Positions 16,694 through 26,308 are shown, counted from the first letter of the stretch. The stretch is 64,000 nucleotides of DNA from an uncultured Clostridia bacterium (GCA_944362615.1 CALVTM010000002.1:1-64000); one strand, 5' to 3'. Notes: generated from the letters alone by a model not told the origin. Program-made: numbers and translations.

Positions 16694-18840
16694 ACAGTAT
16701 TACTCCTGAATACCTTGCTGACAGCAGGAAGCTGCTGAAGTTTACTTACAAGCAGGTCTATTTCTTTAATGCTGTTTACATTTACACCTATCGTAAGTGT
16801 TGCCATTTCATTACGATCCACTCTTCCGTTTATCGAATGTATGGATAGTTTAAGCCCAGAAATTATAGTAGAAACATCTACTATCAAGTTATCGCTGTTG
16901 TTTGCAATAATCTGAAGCGAAACCACGAACGAGCTGTCTGTCTTATCTCCCCATGATGCGCTTATGAATTTTTTTGCATCTACTCCTGCAAGATTGGGAC
17001 ACCCTCTGCGATGAACAGTAACACCTCTGCCGTTAGAAACATAACCGACTATATCATCCCCGGGCACAGGACTGCAGCAACGCGCTATACGGCAAAGAAG
17101 ATCGGGTTGTCCGTCAATAAGTATAGCTGCCGCATTTTTTCTGCCGCTCCCATTTGGATTCTTACCAAGTATCTGCTCTTTGGCTTTCTTTTCCTTGCGG
17201 TAAAAATCAATCAGTTTGGGTAAAATCTGATGAACCGAATATCCGCCATAACCTATTGAAGCGTAAAGATCGTCAAGTGAAGATATCGAATATCTCTGCA
17301 TAACTACGTTAAGCCATTCGGGAACAAGCAATGATGGCAAATTATAGCCAAGTCGCTTTGCTTCCAGCTCAAGCATTTCTTTGCCTTTGCGGATATTCTC
17401 TTCCTTCATCTCCTTTTTGAACCACGCTCTTATTTTGGTACGTGCCTGAGTTGTTTTAACGACACGAAGCCAATCGCGGCTAGGTCCTTTTGCATTGTTG
17501 GAAGTTATGATATCGACATAATCTCCTGTCTGCAATTTCGTTTCAAGAGGAACTATTCGATTGTTTATTTTGGCGCCTACACACCTGTTACCTATTTCAC
17601 TATGTACGCTATATGCAAAATCGATGGGCGTGGATCCTTCTGGAAGAACAACAACATCGCCTTTAGGCGTAAATATAAAAACCTGTCCTTCATACAAGTC
17701 AACCTTAAGTGATTCATAAAGTTCCTGAGGATCAGCAGCCTCTCCCTGCGCATCCATAACTCCACGCAGCCATGTAAGCTGTTCATCGGAATTTGTTAAA
17801 TCAGAGTGACCTGCCTGTTGCTCCTTATACTTCCAATGTGCCGCTATACCATATTCAGCTATACGATGCATCTCATAAGTTCGTATCTGGATCTCAAAAG
17901 GCGTGCCAAAATTCGTCATGACAGTAGTGTGTAATGACTGATAATTATTGGGCTTAGGCACCGCTATATAATCCTTGAATCTTCCAGGTATAGGCTTCCA
18001 TTTTGAATGGATCAGACCGAGGACCTCATAACATGCTTCAACATTGTTTACTATAATCCGAACTGCCGTAAGATCGTATATCTGCTCAAACGTCTTATGC
18101 TTTTCAGTCATTTTTTTGTAAATGCTGTAAAAATGCTTCGGTCGTCCGCTTACCTCACCCGTCAAGCCGTGTTCCTTCATCATGGCACGCAATTCAGTGC
18201 ATAATCTGTCCACTATTTCTTGCCGTTCGGCTCTTTTGAGCGATACTTCTCTTACAAGCTCTTCATATGCTTCAGGATGAAGGACTTTAAGGCATATATC
18301 CTCCATCTCGCACTTCATATAACTGAGACCGAGGCGTGATGCAAGTCTCGAGTAAATTTCCAGGGTTTCATTTGCAAGTGCTTCCTGACGTTCACGGGAA
18401 AGTGCTTCTACGGTACGCATATTATGCAACCTGTCCGCCAGTTTTATAATAAGCACGCGAATATCTTTCGCCATGGCGAAAAACATCTTTCGGAAATTTT
18501 CCGCCTGCTCTTGCTCTTTTGATTTGAAAGATATTTTTTTAAGTTTCGTGACACCGAGGACTAACTCAGTTATTCCATCTCCGAACTTCGCTCTGAGGTC
18601 TTCTTCCGTAGCATCGGTATCTTCTATAACATCATGAAGGAGCGCGGCACAAACAGAGCTGTAATCCATACCTAGATCAAGCAGAATATTTGCGACAGCA
18701 ATCGGATGCGTAATATAGGGCTCTCCCGAAACACGCTTTTGATCACCATGTTTCGCCGTAGCATAACTCAAAGCTTCTTCAACTGTTTCCCTCTGTTGCT
18801 TTGTATATATCAACTGGCATCTGGCTAGCAATCTTTGCAT
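16690..18840 (-). CDS. relA: Bifunctional (p)ppGpp synthase/hydrolase (Rel)
   Basis: Rel makes and degrades the alarmone (p)ppGpp in response to amino-acid starvation. The 716-residue protein has the hydrolase HD domain (about 25-180) with an intact HDVIEDTDAT motif, the synthetase domain with RFKDYIAVPKPNNYQS, a TGS domain (about 385-445), a helical and zinc-finger-like region with a CCSPVPGDDI motif, and a C-terminal ACT domain. Both catalytic centres look intact, so it should be bifunctional. It lies directly after recJ. The apt and dtd genes often found between recJ, rel and hemZ in Firmicutes are not here. Confidence 0.96.
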   Translation of the reverse strand: MQRLLARCQLIYTKQQRETVEEALSYATAKHGDQKRVSGEPYITHPIAVANILLDLGMDYSSVCAALLHDVIEDTDATEEDLRAKFGDGITELVLGVTKLKKISFKSKEQEQAENFRKMFFAMAKDIRVLIIKLADRLHNMRTVEALSRERQEALANETLEIYSRLASRLGLSYMKCEMEDICLKVLHPEAYEELVREVSLKRAERQEIVDRLCTELRAMMKEHGLTGEVSGRPKHFYSIYKKMTEKHKTFEQIYDLTAVRIIVNNVEACYEVLGLIHSKWKPIPGRFKDYIAVPKPNNYQSLHTTVMTNFGTPFEIQIRTYEMHRIAEYGIAAHWKYKEQQAGHSDLTNSDEQLTWLRGVMDAQGEAADPQELYESLKVDLYEGQVFIFTPKGDVVVLPEGSTPIDFAYSVHSEIGNRCVGAKINNRIVPLETKLQTGDYVDIITSNNAKGPSRDWLRVVKTTQARTKIRAWFKKEMKEENIRKGKEMLELEAKRLGYNLPSLLVPEWLNVVMQRYSISSLDDLYASIGYGGYSVHQILPKLIDFYRKEKKAKEQILGKNPNGSGRKNAAAILIDGQPDLLCRIARCCSPVPGDDIVGYVSNGRGVTVHRRGCPNLAGVDAKKFISASWGDKTDSSFVVSLQIIANNSDNLIVDVSTIISGLKLSIHSINGRVDRNEMATLTIGVNVNSIKEIDLLVSKLQQLPAVSKVFRSNTV

Positions 18841-18844
18841 ACCG

Positions 18845-21181
18845 TCACCTCCTTGAATATAATTTCCGATAAAATACCGAATCGCTCAGCGGTCTGCGTA
18901 CCCCGTTTTTTATTTTCAATGCGTTTTCAGAAAATTCAAAAAAACCAAGCTCACAAAAAACTGATAAACACGCTATAAACTGAGCTGCGGTGATATCTGA
19001 AATATGCGGCCGTATTTTTTTATAAAACACCGTCAGATTAGAACTTGCCAGACCGGCATGTGCAACTACTGCGGAATAAACTGTCGCAAAAATTTCTCTG
19101 TCAGTACGCAGTGATGCATATAAAGACATATCCTCATCTTGAGGAACGTACACCTCGGCATTACAAATCGACTTTATATATCTGATAACACCGGTTGCAG
19201 GCGGTTTGTCCGCAAAAACGATTCTTTCATAACCGGCTAAAGACATACTTTCAAGATTGGGAGCGACTATTATGCCGGTATAGTTGTTCGGCTCTGCCTT
19301 AGTCATGTAATCACAGGTTATAAAGTGCGCACCCGAGTTCATTATTCTGTTGAATGAATTGCTGTCAGCACAAATACATAAAGTTCCGTATATGTTATCT
19401 GAAATCAATGCAGAAATTTCGCCATTTTTATATTCTATATAATCAACATTTTCAGAGCCATAGCGTGCAAGTCCGATAAAGTTAGCTTGAGCCATTTCAT
19501 CGTTACAAGTAAAATTATCAGAGCCAACAGCTTTTATATAGCCAGATACACCTCCATTAAGCCCTGCTGTCAACTCAAGTACAATATCTTTTTTACCGTT
19601 TCCGATAAGATACTGATTTTTATTGTAAAAATTAAAAGCGTAAGTCTGCAATCCACCTATCTGAACGGAAGTGTGCGCCGGATTCTTGCACGGTGCAATA
19701 CGCACTTGATCTACGCTCAGCTTAAGTAATGGCTTTTCGTTTCCGTGTCCGGTAGGTTCAATTAGTTCTAAAGAATCAAGTAAAGTTAAATTACATTCCG
19801 ATTCAGTAACTTCAATGTCATATTCAGCCTGCGGAAGAAAGTATTCCGTAGGTAAATTTTGCATATACTCGTTGATACGTTTACGGAACAACGGTATATT
19901 ATCTTCGGCTATCGAAAACCCGGCGGCGCCCGTATGTCCACCAAATTCTACAAGCAGGTCTGAACAATAACTGAGTGCGTCAAAGATATTTATTCCGCTT
20001 ATTCCCCTTGCGGTACCCTTATAAATTCCGTTTTCATTTCTGTCTACGATTATAAACGTAGGTCTGTGATATTCGGCGGTAAAACGTGCCGCAGCAATAC
20101 CGGTAACACCTTTATACCATTCGGGATTGCATAATATAATCGCGCGGCTGTTTACCATATCTTCAAATGCAAGATCTTCTACAGCCTCATCGTATATATT
20201 ATTGCAAAGTTCCTTACGCCGTTCATTATCTTTGTCAAGTTCGGCTATAAGCGATTTTATTTGTGATTCGTCATCAGATGTAAGAATCTGAAAAGCTCTG
20301 TATGCGTCTCCCATACGGCCCGCAGCATTTATTCTGGGAGCTATTTTATAAGCAATATCGGTAGACGATATCGCTCCGCTAATACCGACAGAACGAAGCA
20401 TAAGCCTTAATCCATAGTTATACTTCCCTTCTGCAATATTGCGTAGTCCAAGCTGTACGATAAGTCTGTTCTCATTCAGTAAAGGCACTAAATCCGCTAT
20501 TGTGGCAACAGCAGCAATATCAAGAAATTGTTTATAAAAATCTCCTTCGGTTATTGCCTGTACAAGCTTAAGCGCTACTCCTGCACCGCAAAGGTACTTA
20601 TCCGGATATTTATCACCCGGCTGCTTGGGATTAATTAAAATGCAGTCTGGTAATATCTGCCCGGGTTCATGATGATCGGTTACTATAATATCCACACCGA
20701 GATCTTTACAGTGCTCGACTTCGTTTATCGCCGATATTCCGCAATCACACGTAATAATAAGATCCGGCATATGCGTTTCTATGATTTCTTCTATAGAGCG
20801 CACACTGAGTCCGTACCCGTCTTTTATCCTGTCCGGTATATGCACTATAACATCAGCGCCTATAGACTTAAAACATAAAGATAATATTGCGGATGCGCAT
20901 ACGCCGTCAGCATCATAGTCACCGTAAACAACTATTTTTTCTTCGTCATTAACGGCTTGCTTTATTCTTTCGGCAGCCTCTTTCATCCCCGTCATAATAA
21001 ACGGATCGCTAAGACGCAAAGCATCAGGATGTAAAAAATCAAGTATCTTTTCTTTCCCTACGATACCTCTCATCGCCAGAAGTTCAACAAGACGCGGATG
21101 AATAGAAAGCTCTTCGGAAATAGCTTTGATATAATCCGCAGTCGGCGCTGCGGCACTTTTTTTTCTTATTATTGTATTCAT
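18845..21181 (-). CDS. recJ: Single-stranded-DNA-specific exonuclease RecJ
   Basis: RecJ digests single-stranded DNA 5' to 3' in recombination and mismatch repair. The 778-residue protein carries the DHH motifs VVYGDYDADGVCASAI, ITCDCG and VTDHHEPG, and the DHHA1 motif GGHTGAAGFS. After an OB-fold-like region it has about 200 extra residues, similar in size to the C-terminal domain of Bacillus-type RecJ. It begins only about 30 bases after the secF terminator, and its ribosome site and promoter are not obvious. Confidence 0.95.
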   Translation of the reverse strand: MNTIIRKKSAAAPTADYIKAISEELSIHPRLVELLAMRGIVGKEKILDFLHPDALRLSDPFIMTGMKEAAERIKQAVNDEEKIVVYGDYDADGVCASAILSLCFKSIGADVIVHIPDRIKDGYGLSVRSIEEIIETHMPDLIITCDCGISAINEVEHCKDLGVDIIVTDHHEPGQILPDCILINPKQPGDKYPDKYLCGAGVALKLVQAITEGDFYKQFLDIAAVATIADLVPLLNENRLIVQLGLRNIAEGKYNYGLRLMLRSVGISGAISSTDIAYKIAPRINAAGRMGDAYRAFQILTSDDESQIKSLIAELDKDNERRKELCNNIYDEAVEDLAFEDMVNSRAIILCNPEWYKGVTGIAAARFTAEYHRPTFIIVDRNENGIYKGTARGISGINIFDALSYCSDLLVEFGGHTGAAGFSIAEDNIPLFRKRINEYMQNLPTEYFLPQAEYDIEVTESECNLTLLDSLELIEPTGHGNEKPLLKLSVDQVRIAPCKNPAHTSVQIGGLQTYAFNFYNKNQYLIGNGKKDIVLELTAGLNGGVSGYIKAVGSDNFTCNDEMAQANFIGLARYGSENVDYIEYKNGEISALISDNIYGTLCICADSNSFNRIMNSGAHFITCDYMTKAEPNNYTGIIVAPNLESMSLAGYERIVFADKPPATGVIRYIKSICNAEVYVPQDEDMSLYASLRTDREIFATVYSAVVAHAGLASSNLTVFYKKIRPHISDITAAQFIACLSVFCELGFFEFSENALKIKNGVRRPLSDSVFYRKLYSRR

Positions 21182-21211
21182 AGATTCAAAATACTCGGTA
21201 ATTCGGAAAAT

Positions 21212-21242
21212 AAATCAAAAGCCTTCGTTTTATAGAAGGCTT
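21212..21242 (-). terminator. Intrinsic terminator after secF
   Basis: AAGCCTTC (21219-21226) pairs with GAAGGCTT (21235-21242) around an 8-base loop. On the minus strand the stem is followed by TTGATTTATTTT. It separates secDF from recJ. Confidence 0.75.
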
Positions 21243-21262
21243 ATTGATTCTAAATTCTTTTA

Positions 21263-22570
21263 TCAGAGCGTTTTGTCCGATTCATCGTCAGAGACCGGAA
21301 CCTCTGAACTTTCTGCATTATCTTCAGGCGTTGCCACCGCATCAGCCGTAGGCTCGGAACTGTCTTGAGCAGCTTCGTTTTCAGAAACAGTACTCGTTGT
21401 TTCCGCTTTTGTCATATCATCGTCACCGGAAAAGAAACTTTCAAGATTTGTATCTTTTACCGGAGCTGCATTAGCCGTCTCAAGTACGGGTTCTGCTTCA
21501 CTCACAATCAACGGCTTTGATGAAAGTTTCTTATTCTGCTTCTCTTTAAGCATTGCCCAAAGCGAAGGAGCGATAAGAACGGATGAGAACATTCCGGCTA
21601 TCAAACCTGCCATAAGAGGCAAACAGAAATTAAGAAGATCTGTAACCGAGAATATTGCACTCATTATAGCTATCATAGCTACCGTGATAAACGTAGTTAC
21701 AGTCGTGTTTATCGAACGAGTCATCGTATCTCTTACGGAAATATTGGCAGTTTCTGTCGGAGAAAGATTGGGATTTGTTCTCTTTTTGTCCCTGATCATA
21801 TCAAAGATAATGATCGTGTTGTTTATCGAATAACCGAGGATAGTAATTAACGCCGCGACAAATGTACTTGCGATTTCGATATGGAATATGCACATAAACA
21901 AAACCATAATCACGACATCGTGTACCAGGCATAACAACGCTACAAATCCGCTCATCAACTCAAATCTTACAGCAATGTATATGAGCATAAGCGCTAACGA
22001 CATAAGTACACCGCATACTGCAGTTATTATAAGTTCCGTACTAACTGTCGCTGTAGTTCTGTCGCCATTCCCTACCTTAACGCCATATATATCATTTTCT
22101 TCATGCAGTTCATTATAAATAGCGTCGCTCAAATAATCGATAATGCCCTTACTGCCTTCATCGTTAGTCCCAACCATTTCTACGTCGCTGTAACCTTTGG
22201 CTGTAAACTGAATTCTGAGCGCTCTATCAGTACCTTCACCCTGAGCAGATATGTCGCGAACAGTAAATCCGCTAACATTCATTTCCGCCAGGTCTTCGGA
22301 GTATTCGCTCGGATTTTCTATTATATCCGTTATGCGTGTCTCGTAGTCATTGCGAGTAGCTTCGTCGTCCAAGGATGTTCCAAGCGTAACGGTAAGCGTA
22401 TAACCGCCAGTGAAATCAACACCCACATTGAATACTGCTCCGTTAAATATTATACCGTAAACAGTACCCATTATTATTGCAATAATTAAGACGACAAGCG
22501 GAATGAGAAACCACTTCTTTTTATTCTGTACTACCCGCATATCGACGGAATGGAAATCAAAAGTCTTCAC
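21263..22570 (-). CDS. secF: Protein-export membrane protein SecF with an acidic C-terminal tail
   Basis: SecF works with SecD and YajC to help SecYEG release exported proteins using the proton or sodium gradient. The 435-residue protein has an N-terminal membrane segment with the GVDFTGG motif and a large periplasmic-side domain. Five further membrane segments include ILGYSINNTIIIFDMIRD, the SecF signature. The last about 100 residues are hydrophilic and rich in Glu, Asp, Ser and Thr, which lengthens the protein beyond the usual 300. It overlaps secD by four bases and ends at a terminator. Confidence 0.96.
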   Translation of the reverse strand: MKTFDFHSVDMRVVQNKKKWFLIPLVVLIIAIIMGTVYGIIFNGAVFNVGVDFTGGYTLTVTLGTSLDDEATRNDYETRITDIIENPSEYSEDLAEMNVSGFTVRDISAQGEGTDRALRIQFTAKGYSDVEMVGTNDEGSKGIIDYLSDAIYNELHEENDIYGVKVGNGDRTTATVSTELIITAVCGVLMSLALMLIYIAVRFELMSGFVALLCLVHDVVIMVLFMCIFHIEIASTFVAALITILGYSINNTIIIFDMIRDKKRTNPNLSPTETANISVRDTMTRSINTTVTTFITVAMIAIMSAIFSVTDLLNFCLPLMAGLIAGMFSSVLIAPSLWAMLKEKQNKKLSSKPLIVSEAEPVLETANAAPVKDTNLESFFSGDDDMTKAETTSTVSENEAAQDSSEPTADAVATPEDNAESSEVPVSDDESDKTL

Positions 22571-24102
22571 TTTTTATCACCTCCGTCAAATGATCCGAAT
22601 ATATCATCAAAATTTTCTGCACTATTTGCCTTCTCAGCCGAATTTTTCTGAGGAACACTTTCCTGTTTCTCTGCTTCAGCTTCGTCCTGAGCAACTTCGT
22701 CAGGATCTACTTCTACAGCTATACCATTAGGCATAACCACTGCCTTACGCTTCTTTTCACGTCTGGGCTTAGGGATATATTGTTCTTCATTCGCTTCGTC
22801 AAAGCCAGGACGACGCTTAAGACCATAAAGTCCGGGATCCTTATCGCCGAAAATTGCAATCGTCCATTTAAGCAAGAATCTTGTCAGCACGAGTGATGCG
22901 AACATAGAAAGCACAAGACCGATAAGCAGCGTAACTCCGAATCCGGAAATCGTTCCTGTTCCGAATATAAGCAACATAACTGCTGCGATAATCGTCGTGA
23001 CGTTTCCGTCTACTATCGCAGATACAGCCTTACGGAATCCTGCGTGATATGCTGCCAGTATAGACTTACCGTTGCGATACTCATCTTTGATTCTCTCGTA
23101 AATAATAACGTTTCCGTCAATCATCATACCGAGAGAAAGAATTATACCGGCGATACCGGGAAGTGAGAGCTGAACCAGCGGGAATACAGCAAGCAGGAAC
23201 AACATAAGCACTGAATATGTTAACATTGTCACGCATGCCACCATGCCCATCATCTTATAGAAAACAGACATGAATACCATAATGAGCAATATTGCCACAA
23301 TACCACCGATAAGACCGGCAATAAGAGCATTGCTGCCAAGCGTAGGATCAACTACTGAACAATCGATCAACGAAAGCGGTACCGAGAATGTTCCGCTCTT
23401 AATACGATCGGCAAGAGTCTGCGCGCTCGTTGCAGTGAAACCGCCCGTAATCATAGCCTGTCCATTGGTGATGGCCTGCGTTATGGTTGCTGCGGATATA
23501 ACGGTTGCAGAATCGTCTCCATGCGTTTCGCATATCAGTATAAACGTTCCGTCTCCGGCATGCGCAGATGTTGCATTCGCAAATATCTGTGCGCCTTGAC
23601 CGTTAAGCGTAAGATTGACAACGTACTGATTGTCCGAAACAGCGGCTACGGCATTTGTAACCACGTCGCCGGAGAACAAGAATTCGTCATCCGACGAAAG
23701 CGATGCATCTTCCGAATGATAGAAAGCCAATTCGGCAGGATCGCCTATTATGTTGAATATTTCCTCCGGATCGTCAACGTCAGGCACTTCAACTCTTATA
23801 CGCGATGTACCTTCTCTCACGACAGTCGCCTCAGTATAACCCTGATTGGTGAGCATGTCCGTCAGCTGCGTGACTGTTCCGTTCATACTTGCGTCGTCTG
23901 GAGTCTCGCCGCTTGCCTCGTAAACGGCATAAACACCGCCCTCAAGGTCAAGACCGAGATCGATAGCATGGACAAAACCGTTGTAATTCCATACATTGCC
24001 CCCGATCGTATTGAACGAGAAGCTAACGAAGGACGCTACAAGCCCTATTGCCGTTGCTACGAGCACTAATATGAATTTTACCAGTGATGATTTCCTTTTC
24101 AT
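22567..24102 (-). CDS. secD: Protein translocase subunit SecD
   Basis: SecD is the partner of SecF in the accessory export complex. The 511-residue protein begins with a membrane segment and the D1 motif GLDLEGGVYAVYE, has a P1 head region, and ends with about five membrane segments containing LSLGMMIDGNVIIYERIKDE. The C-terminal tail of about 75 residues is charged and ends in FDDIFGSFDGG. It has its own promoter and a leader of about 60 bases. Lying downstream of yajC and the SCIFF genes, it matches the usual clostridial yajC-scfA-scfB-secD-secF-recJ order. Confidence 0.96.
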   Translation of the reverse strand: MKRKSSLVKFILVLVATAIGLVASFVSFSFNTIGGNVWNYNGFVHAIDLGLDLEGGVYAVYEASGETPDDASMNGTVTQLTDMLTNQGYTEATVVREGTSRIRVEVPDVDDPEEIFNIIGDPAELAFYHSEDASLSSDDEFLFSGDVVTNAVAAVSDNQYVVNLTLNGQGAQIFANATSAHAGDGTFILICETHGDDSATVISAATITQAITNGQAMITGGFTATSAQTLADRIKSGTFSVPLSLIDCSVVDPTLGSNALIAGLIGGIVAILLIMVFMSVFYKMMGMVACVTMLTYSVLMLFLLAVFPLVQLSLPGIAGIILSLGMMIDGNVIIYERIKDEYRNGKSILAAYHAGFRKAVSAIVDGNVTTIIAAVMLLIFGTGTISGFGVTLLIGLVLSMFASLVLTRFLLKWTIAIFGDKDPGLYGLKRRPGFDEANEEQYIPKPRREKKRKAVVMPNGIAVEVDPDEVAQDEAEAEKQESVPQKNSAEKANSAENFDDIFGSFDGGDKK

Positions 24103-24167
24103 TATCTATTTAACTTGCCTTTATGATGCGTCGACGCTCCTTAGGCGAAGCGCTAACGTACCATAAA

Positions 24168-24196
24168 ATTATATACAAAACGTCCTTTTAAGTCAA
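24168..24196 (-). promoter_or_regulatory. Sigma-A-type promoter for secDF
   Basis: On the minus strand -35 TTGACT (24191-24196) and a perfect -10 TATAAT (24168-24173), 17 bases apart. The resulting 60-base leader has some hairpin potential (a CGCTT/AGCG stem) but no family that I recognise. Confidence 0.8.
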
Positions 24197-24235
24197 CCGA
24201 ATATGTAACAATATCGGCAATTTTTTTCATTAAAA

Positions 24236-25570
24236 TTACAGACTTTTGTTAGCATTTTCTATCGCGGCTATTGCAAGCGCACATTCAACGCGTTTTCGCA
24301 TGAGCTCACAACCGATTTTATAAGGTTTTGTGATACCTCCTGCAAAAAATATAGAGTTTGCAGCACATCCACCGCTACAGTAATATTTTGCCCAACATTC
24401 ATTGCATTCTTCCTTTTTGGTCAAATTGCACGAGTTGAACATGCGTGGCAGTTTTTCATCGAATGCACCTGTGTTTACATTGCCTATCACATATTCCGGC
24501 ATACCGTCAAACCTGTGACACGGATAGATATCACCGTTCGGCGCGACAGCAAGGTACTCGTCACCGGCGTTGCATCCGACAAGACGTTTAGATGCGCACG
24601 GGCCATGATAAATGTCTATATTAAAATGGAAAAAGCCGAATTCTCTTCCGGACGCGCGACGTTTTAGATATTCCTCCGCCAATAACTCATACTGTTTATT
24701 CAGCTCTTCCACATGTTCGGGTTTAAGAGCAAGAGGATCGTTATCGGGAAGCACTACGGGTTCCAGAGATACCTGCCCGAAACCATAGTCATTAAGTGCA
24801 AGCACGTCTGCCGCAAAATCTCTGTTTGCCGCCGTATACGTACCGCGAACATAATAACTCTTATCTCCGCGTTTGGATATGAGCTTACGGGCGTTTTCAA
24901 GTATTCTGTCGAAAGACCCCTTGCCTGCCGCATCCTTACGGACATTATCATGCACGCTCTTTCTTCCGTCAATGCTTATAACTACGTTATACATTTCTTT
25001 GTTAAAGTAGTCGATAAGCTCGTCATTCAAAGCAAGAGCATTTGTCGTTATTGTGAAGCGGAACTCTTTTCCGGACTCTTTTTCAATAGAACGCGCGTAG
25101 TCTATAGTAGCTCGCACCGCATCCATATTCAAAAGCGGTTCTCCGCCAAAAAAGTCTATTTCCAATCTGTGTCGCGGTCCGCTGTGAGCAACGAGAAAAT
25201 CGATGGCATTTTTTGCGGTATCCGCGCTCATAAAATCTACGCCGCCGTGATATTGTCCGTCACCGGCAAAACAATAAGTGCATCGCAAATTACAGCCATG
25301 CGCTATATTCAGACATAACGCCTTTACTATTCCCTTGTAAACCGGTTCCGGATGTACGGGCTCTTCAGTGAACAATACTCCGTCTGATATAAGAGAATTT
25401 ATCTCAGACTGGATTTCCATATCCTCATCAGAAAAATCTCCTCTTGCGTCCGCAACAGGAGATCTACGCTTTTCTATCAGTTTTGCAGTCCGTTCGTCCG
25501 TTTCGAAAAAGGATCCGCTCTCGACGTCAAGTACAAACCAGCGTCCGAGGCATTTATATACATGTACCAT
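24236..25570 (-). CDS. scfB: SCIFF radical-SAM maturase (thioether-forming)
   Basis: This enzyme installs thioether cross-links in the SCIFF peptide encoded just upstream. The 444-residue protein has an N-terminal RRE-like region of about 90 residues, the radical-SAM motif CNLRCTYCFAGDG, and a SPASM domain for extra iron-sulfur clusters, seen as CNAGDEY, IYPCHRF and the run CNLTKKEECNECWAKYYCSG. Length and motifs match the SCIFF maturase family (TIGR03974-type). The start is 12 bases after the scfA stop, so the two share a transcript. The biological role of the finished peptide is unknown, although the pair is nearly universal in Clostridia. Confidence 0.95.
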   Translation of the reverse strand: MVHVYKCLGRWFVLDVESGSFFETDERTAKLIEKRRSPVADARGDFSDEDMEIQSEINSLISDGVLFTEEPVHPEPVYKGIVKALCLNIAHGCNLRCTYCFAGDGQYHGGVDFMSADTAKNAIDFLVAHSGPRHRLEIDFFGGEPLLNMDAVRATIDYARSIEKESGKEFRFTITTNALALNDELIDYFNKEMYNVVISIDGRKSVHDNVRKDAAGKGSFDRILENARKLISKRGDKSYYVRGTYTAANRDFAADVLALNDYGFGQVSLEPVVLPDNDPLALKPEHVEELNKQYELLAEEYLKRRASGREFGFFHFNIDIYHGPCASKRLVGCNAGDEYLAVAPNGDIYPCHRFDGMPEYVIGNVNTGAFDEKLPRMFNSCNLTKKEECNECWAKYYCSGGCAANSIFFAGGITKPYKIGCELMRKRVECALAIAAIENANKSL

Positions 25571-25582
25571 AAATTACGGAAA

Positions 25583-25753
25583 TTATTTCTCTATTACTTT
25601 TTCCGACTTATTGGTCTTTTTCTGCTCACAAGACTGATTTCCTACAGTGCAGCTGGTTTTGCATGCGGACTGGCAGCCCGTCTGGCATTCGCCGCATCCA
25701 GTTCCCTTATCTTTACAGATAGTATTCGTCGCGATAACTTTGATGTGCTTCAT
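25583..25753 (-). CDS. scfA: SCIFF ranthipeptide precursor with seven cysteines
   Basis: SCIFF (six cysteines in forty-five) is a small ribosomal peptide modified by ScfB. From the ATG at 25753, which has a perfect GGAGG site six bases upstream, the peptide is 56 residues. The core GCGECQTGCQSACKTSC and the TVGNQSCE end are nearly the family consensus. Cysteines stand at 20, 23, 27, 31, 35 and 42, plus an extra one at 13. About 12 charged residues extend past the usual C-terminus. The open frame continues seven codons upstream, but without a ribosome site. It has its own promoter. Confidence 0.95.
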   Translation of the reverse strand: MKHIKVIATNTICKDKGTGCGECQTGCQSACKTSCTVGNQSCEQKKTNKSEKVIEK

Positions 25754-25797
25754 GTATTCCTCCAGATGCCGCATAAAGCGACAATATGTTTTTCTAT

Positions 25798-25826
25798 ATT
25801 ATACATGATTGCTTATAAAAACGCAA
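25798..25826 (-). promoter_or_regulatory. Sigma-A-type promoter for scfA-scfB
   Basis: On the minus strand -35 TTGCGT (25821-25826) and a perfect -10 TATAAT (25798-25803), 17 bases apart. The predicted start is near 25791, giving a leader of about 38 bases with a strong ribosome site. Confidence 0.7.
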
Positions 25827-25863
25827 GTGAAATTGTTTATATTAACCAAACAGTTTGTCTTTT

Positions 25864-26271
25864 TCAATTTCTCCTGATCACCATTGCCATAATGCCGCTT
25901 ATCAGACCCGCCGCCATACCTACTGCCGTATTGTTCAGAATGCTCAGATCCCATGTAAAGCCGTCGCCCATGACTGAAAACAACACAAATGCAATCGCAG
26001 AATACAATAAGCCGGATATGATACCGCGCAACCAACCGTGTCCAGGACGGCGCAACGCTATAAGACAGCCCAGTAATATACTTAAGGATCGAATAACCTG
26101 ATTGATTATAGGGACGACTCCGACCGGAATATTGAAAAATTTAATTGCAAACGCCGCTACAAGAACAAATACAAGTGAAAAAATCAAAGATATTATCACC
26201 GCTTTTATTATTTCGAATACATACCATTTTTTGTCCGACACGACACTCGTTTCATTTTCATCCATGAACAA
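25864..26271 (-). CDS. TIGR04086-type small membrane protein
   Basis: The 135-residue protein has four predicted membrane segments (about 22-48, 52-75, 82-105 and 108-132), with Gly-rich helices such as GVVPIINQVIRSLSILLG and GMAAGLISGIMAMV. Members of this membrane family are typically found between yajC and the SCIFF genes in Clostridia, and that is the position here. No catalytic motif is visible and the function is unknown. A link to SCIFF export or to the translocase is only suggested by the neighbourhood. Identification rests on size, topology and context. Confidence 0.75.
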   Translation of the reverse strand: MFMDENETSVVSDKKWYVFEIIKAVIISLIFSLVFVLVAAFAIKFFNIPVGVVPIINQVIRSLSILLGCLIALRRPGHGWLRGIISGLLYSAIAFVLFSVMGDGFTWDLSILNNTAVGMAAGLISGIMAMVIRRN

Positions 26272-26277
26272 TAAAAC

Positions 26278-26308
26278 CTCCGCAAGATTTATTATAACCT
26301 ATGCGGAG
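26278..26308 (-). promoter_or_regulatory. Stem-loop covering the ribosome site of the TIGR04086-type gene
   Basis: CTCCGCA (26278-26284) and TGCGGAG (26302-26308) form a perfect 7-bp stem with a 17-base loop. On the minus strand the 3' arm includes the GGAGG ribosome site, and GTTTTATT follows. It may act as a weak terminator after yajC or limit translation of the next gene. Confidence 0.45.

Noticed and set aside
24103..24160. Possible riboswitch or secDF leader RNA
   Set aside because: The leader is only about 60 bases and the hairpins are weak. I do not recognise any RNA family.
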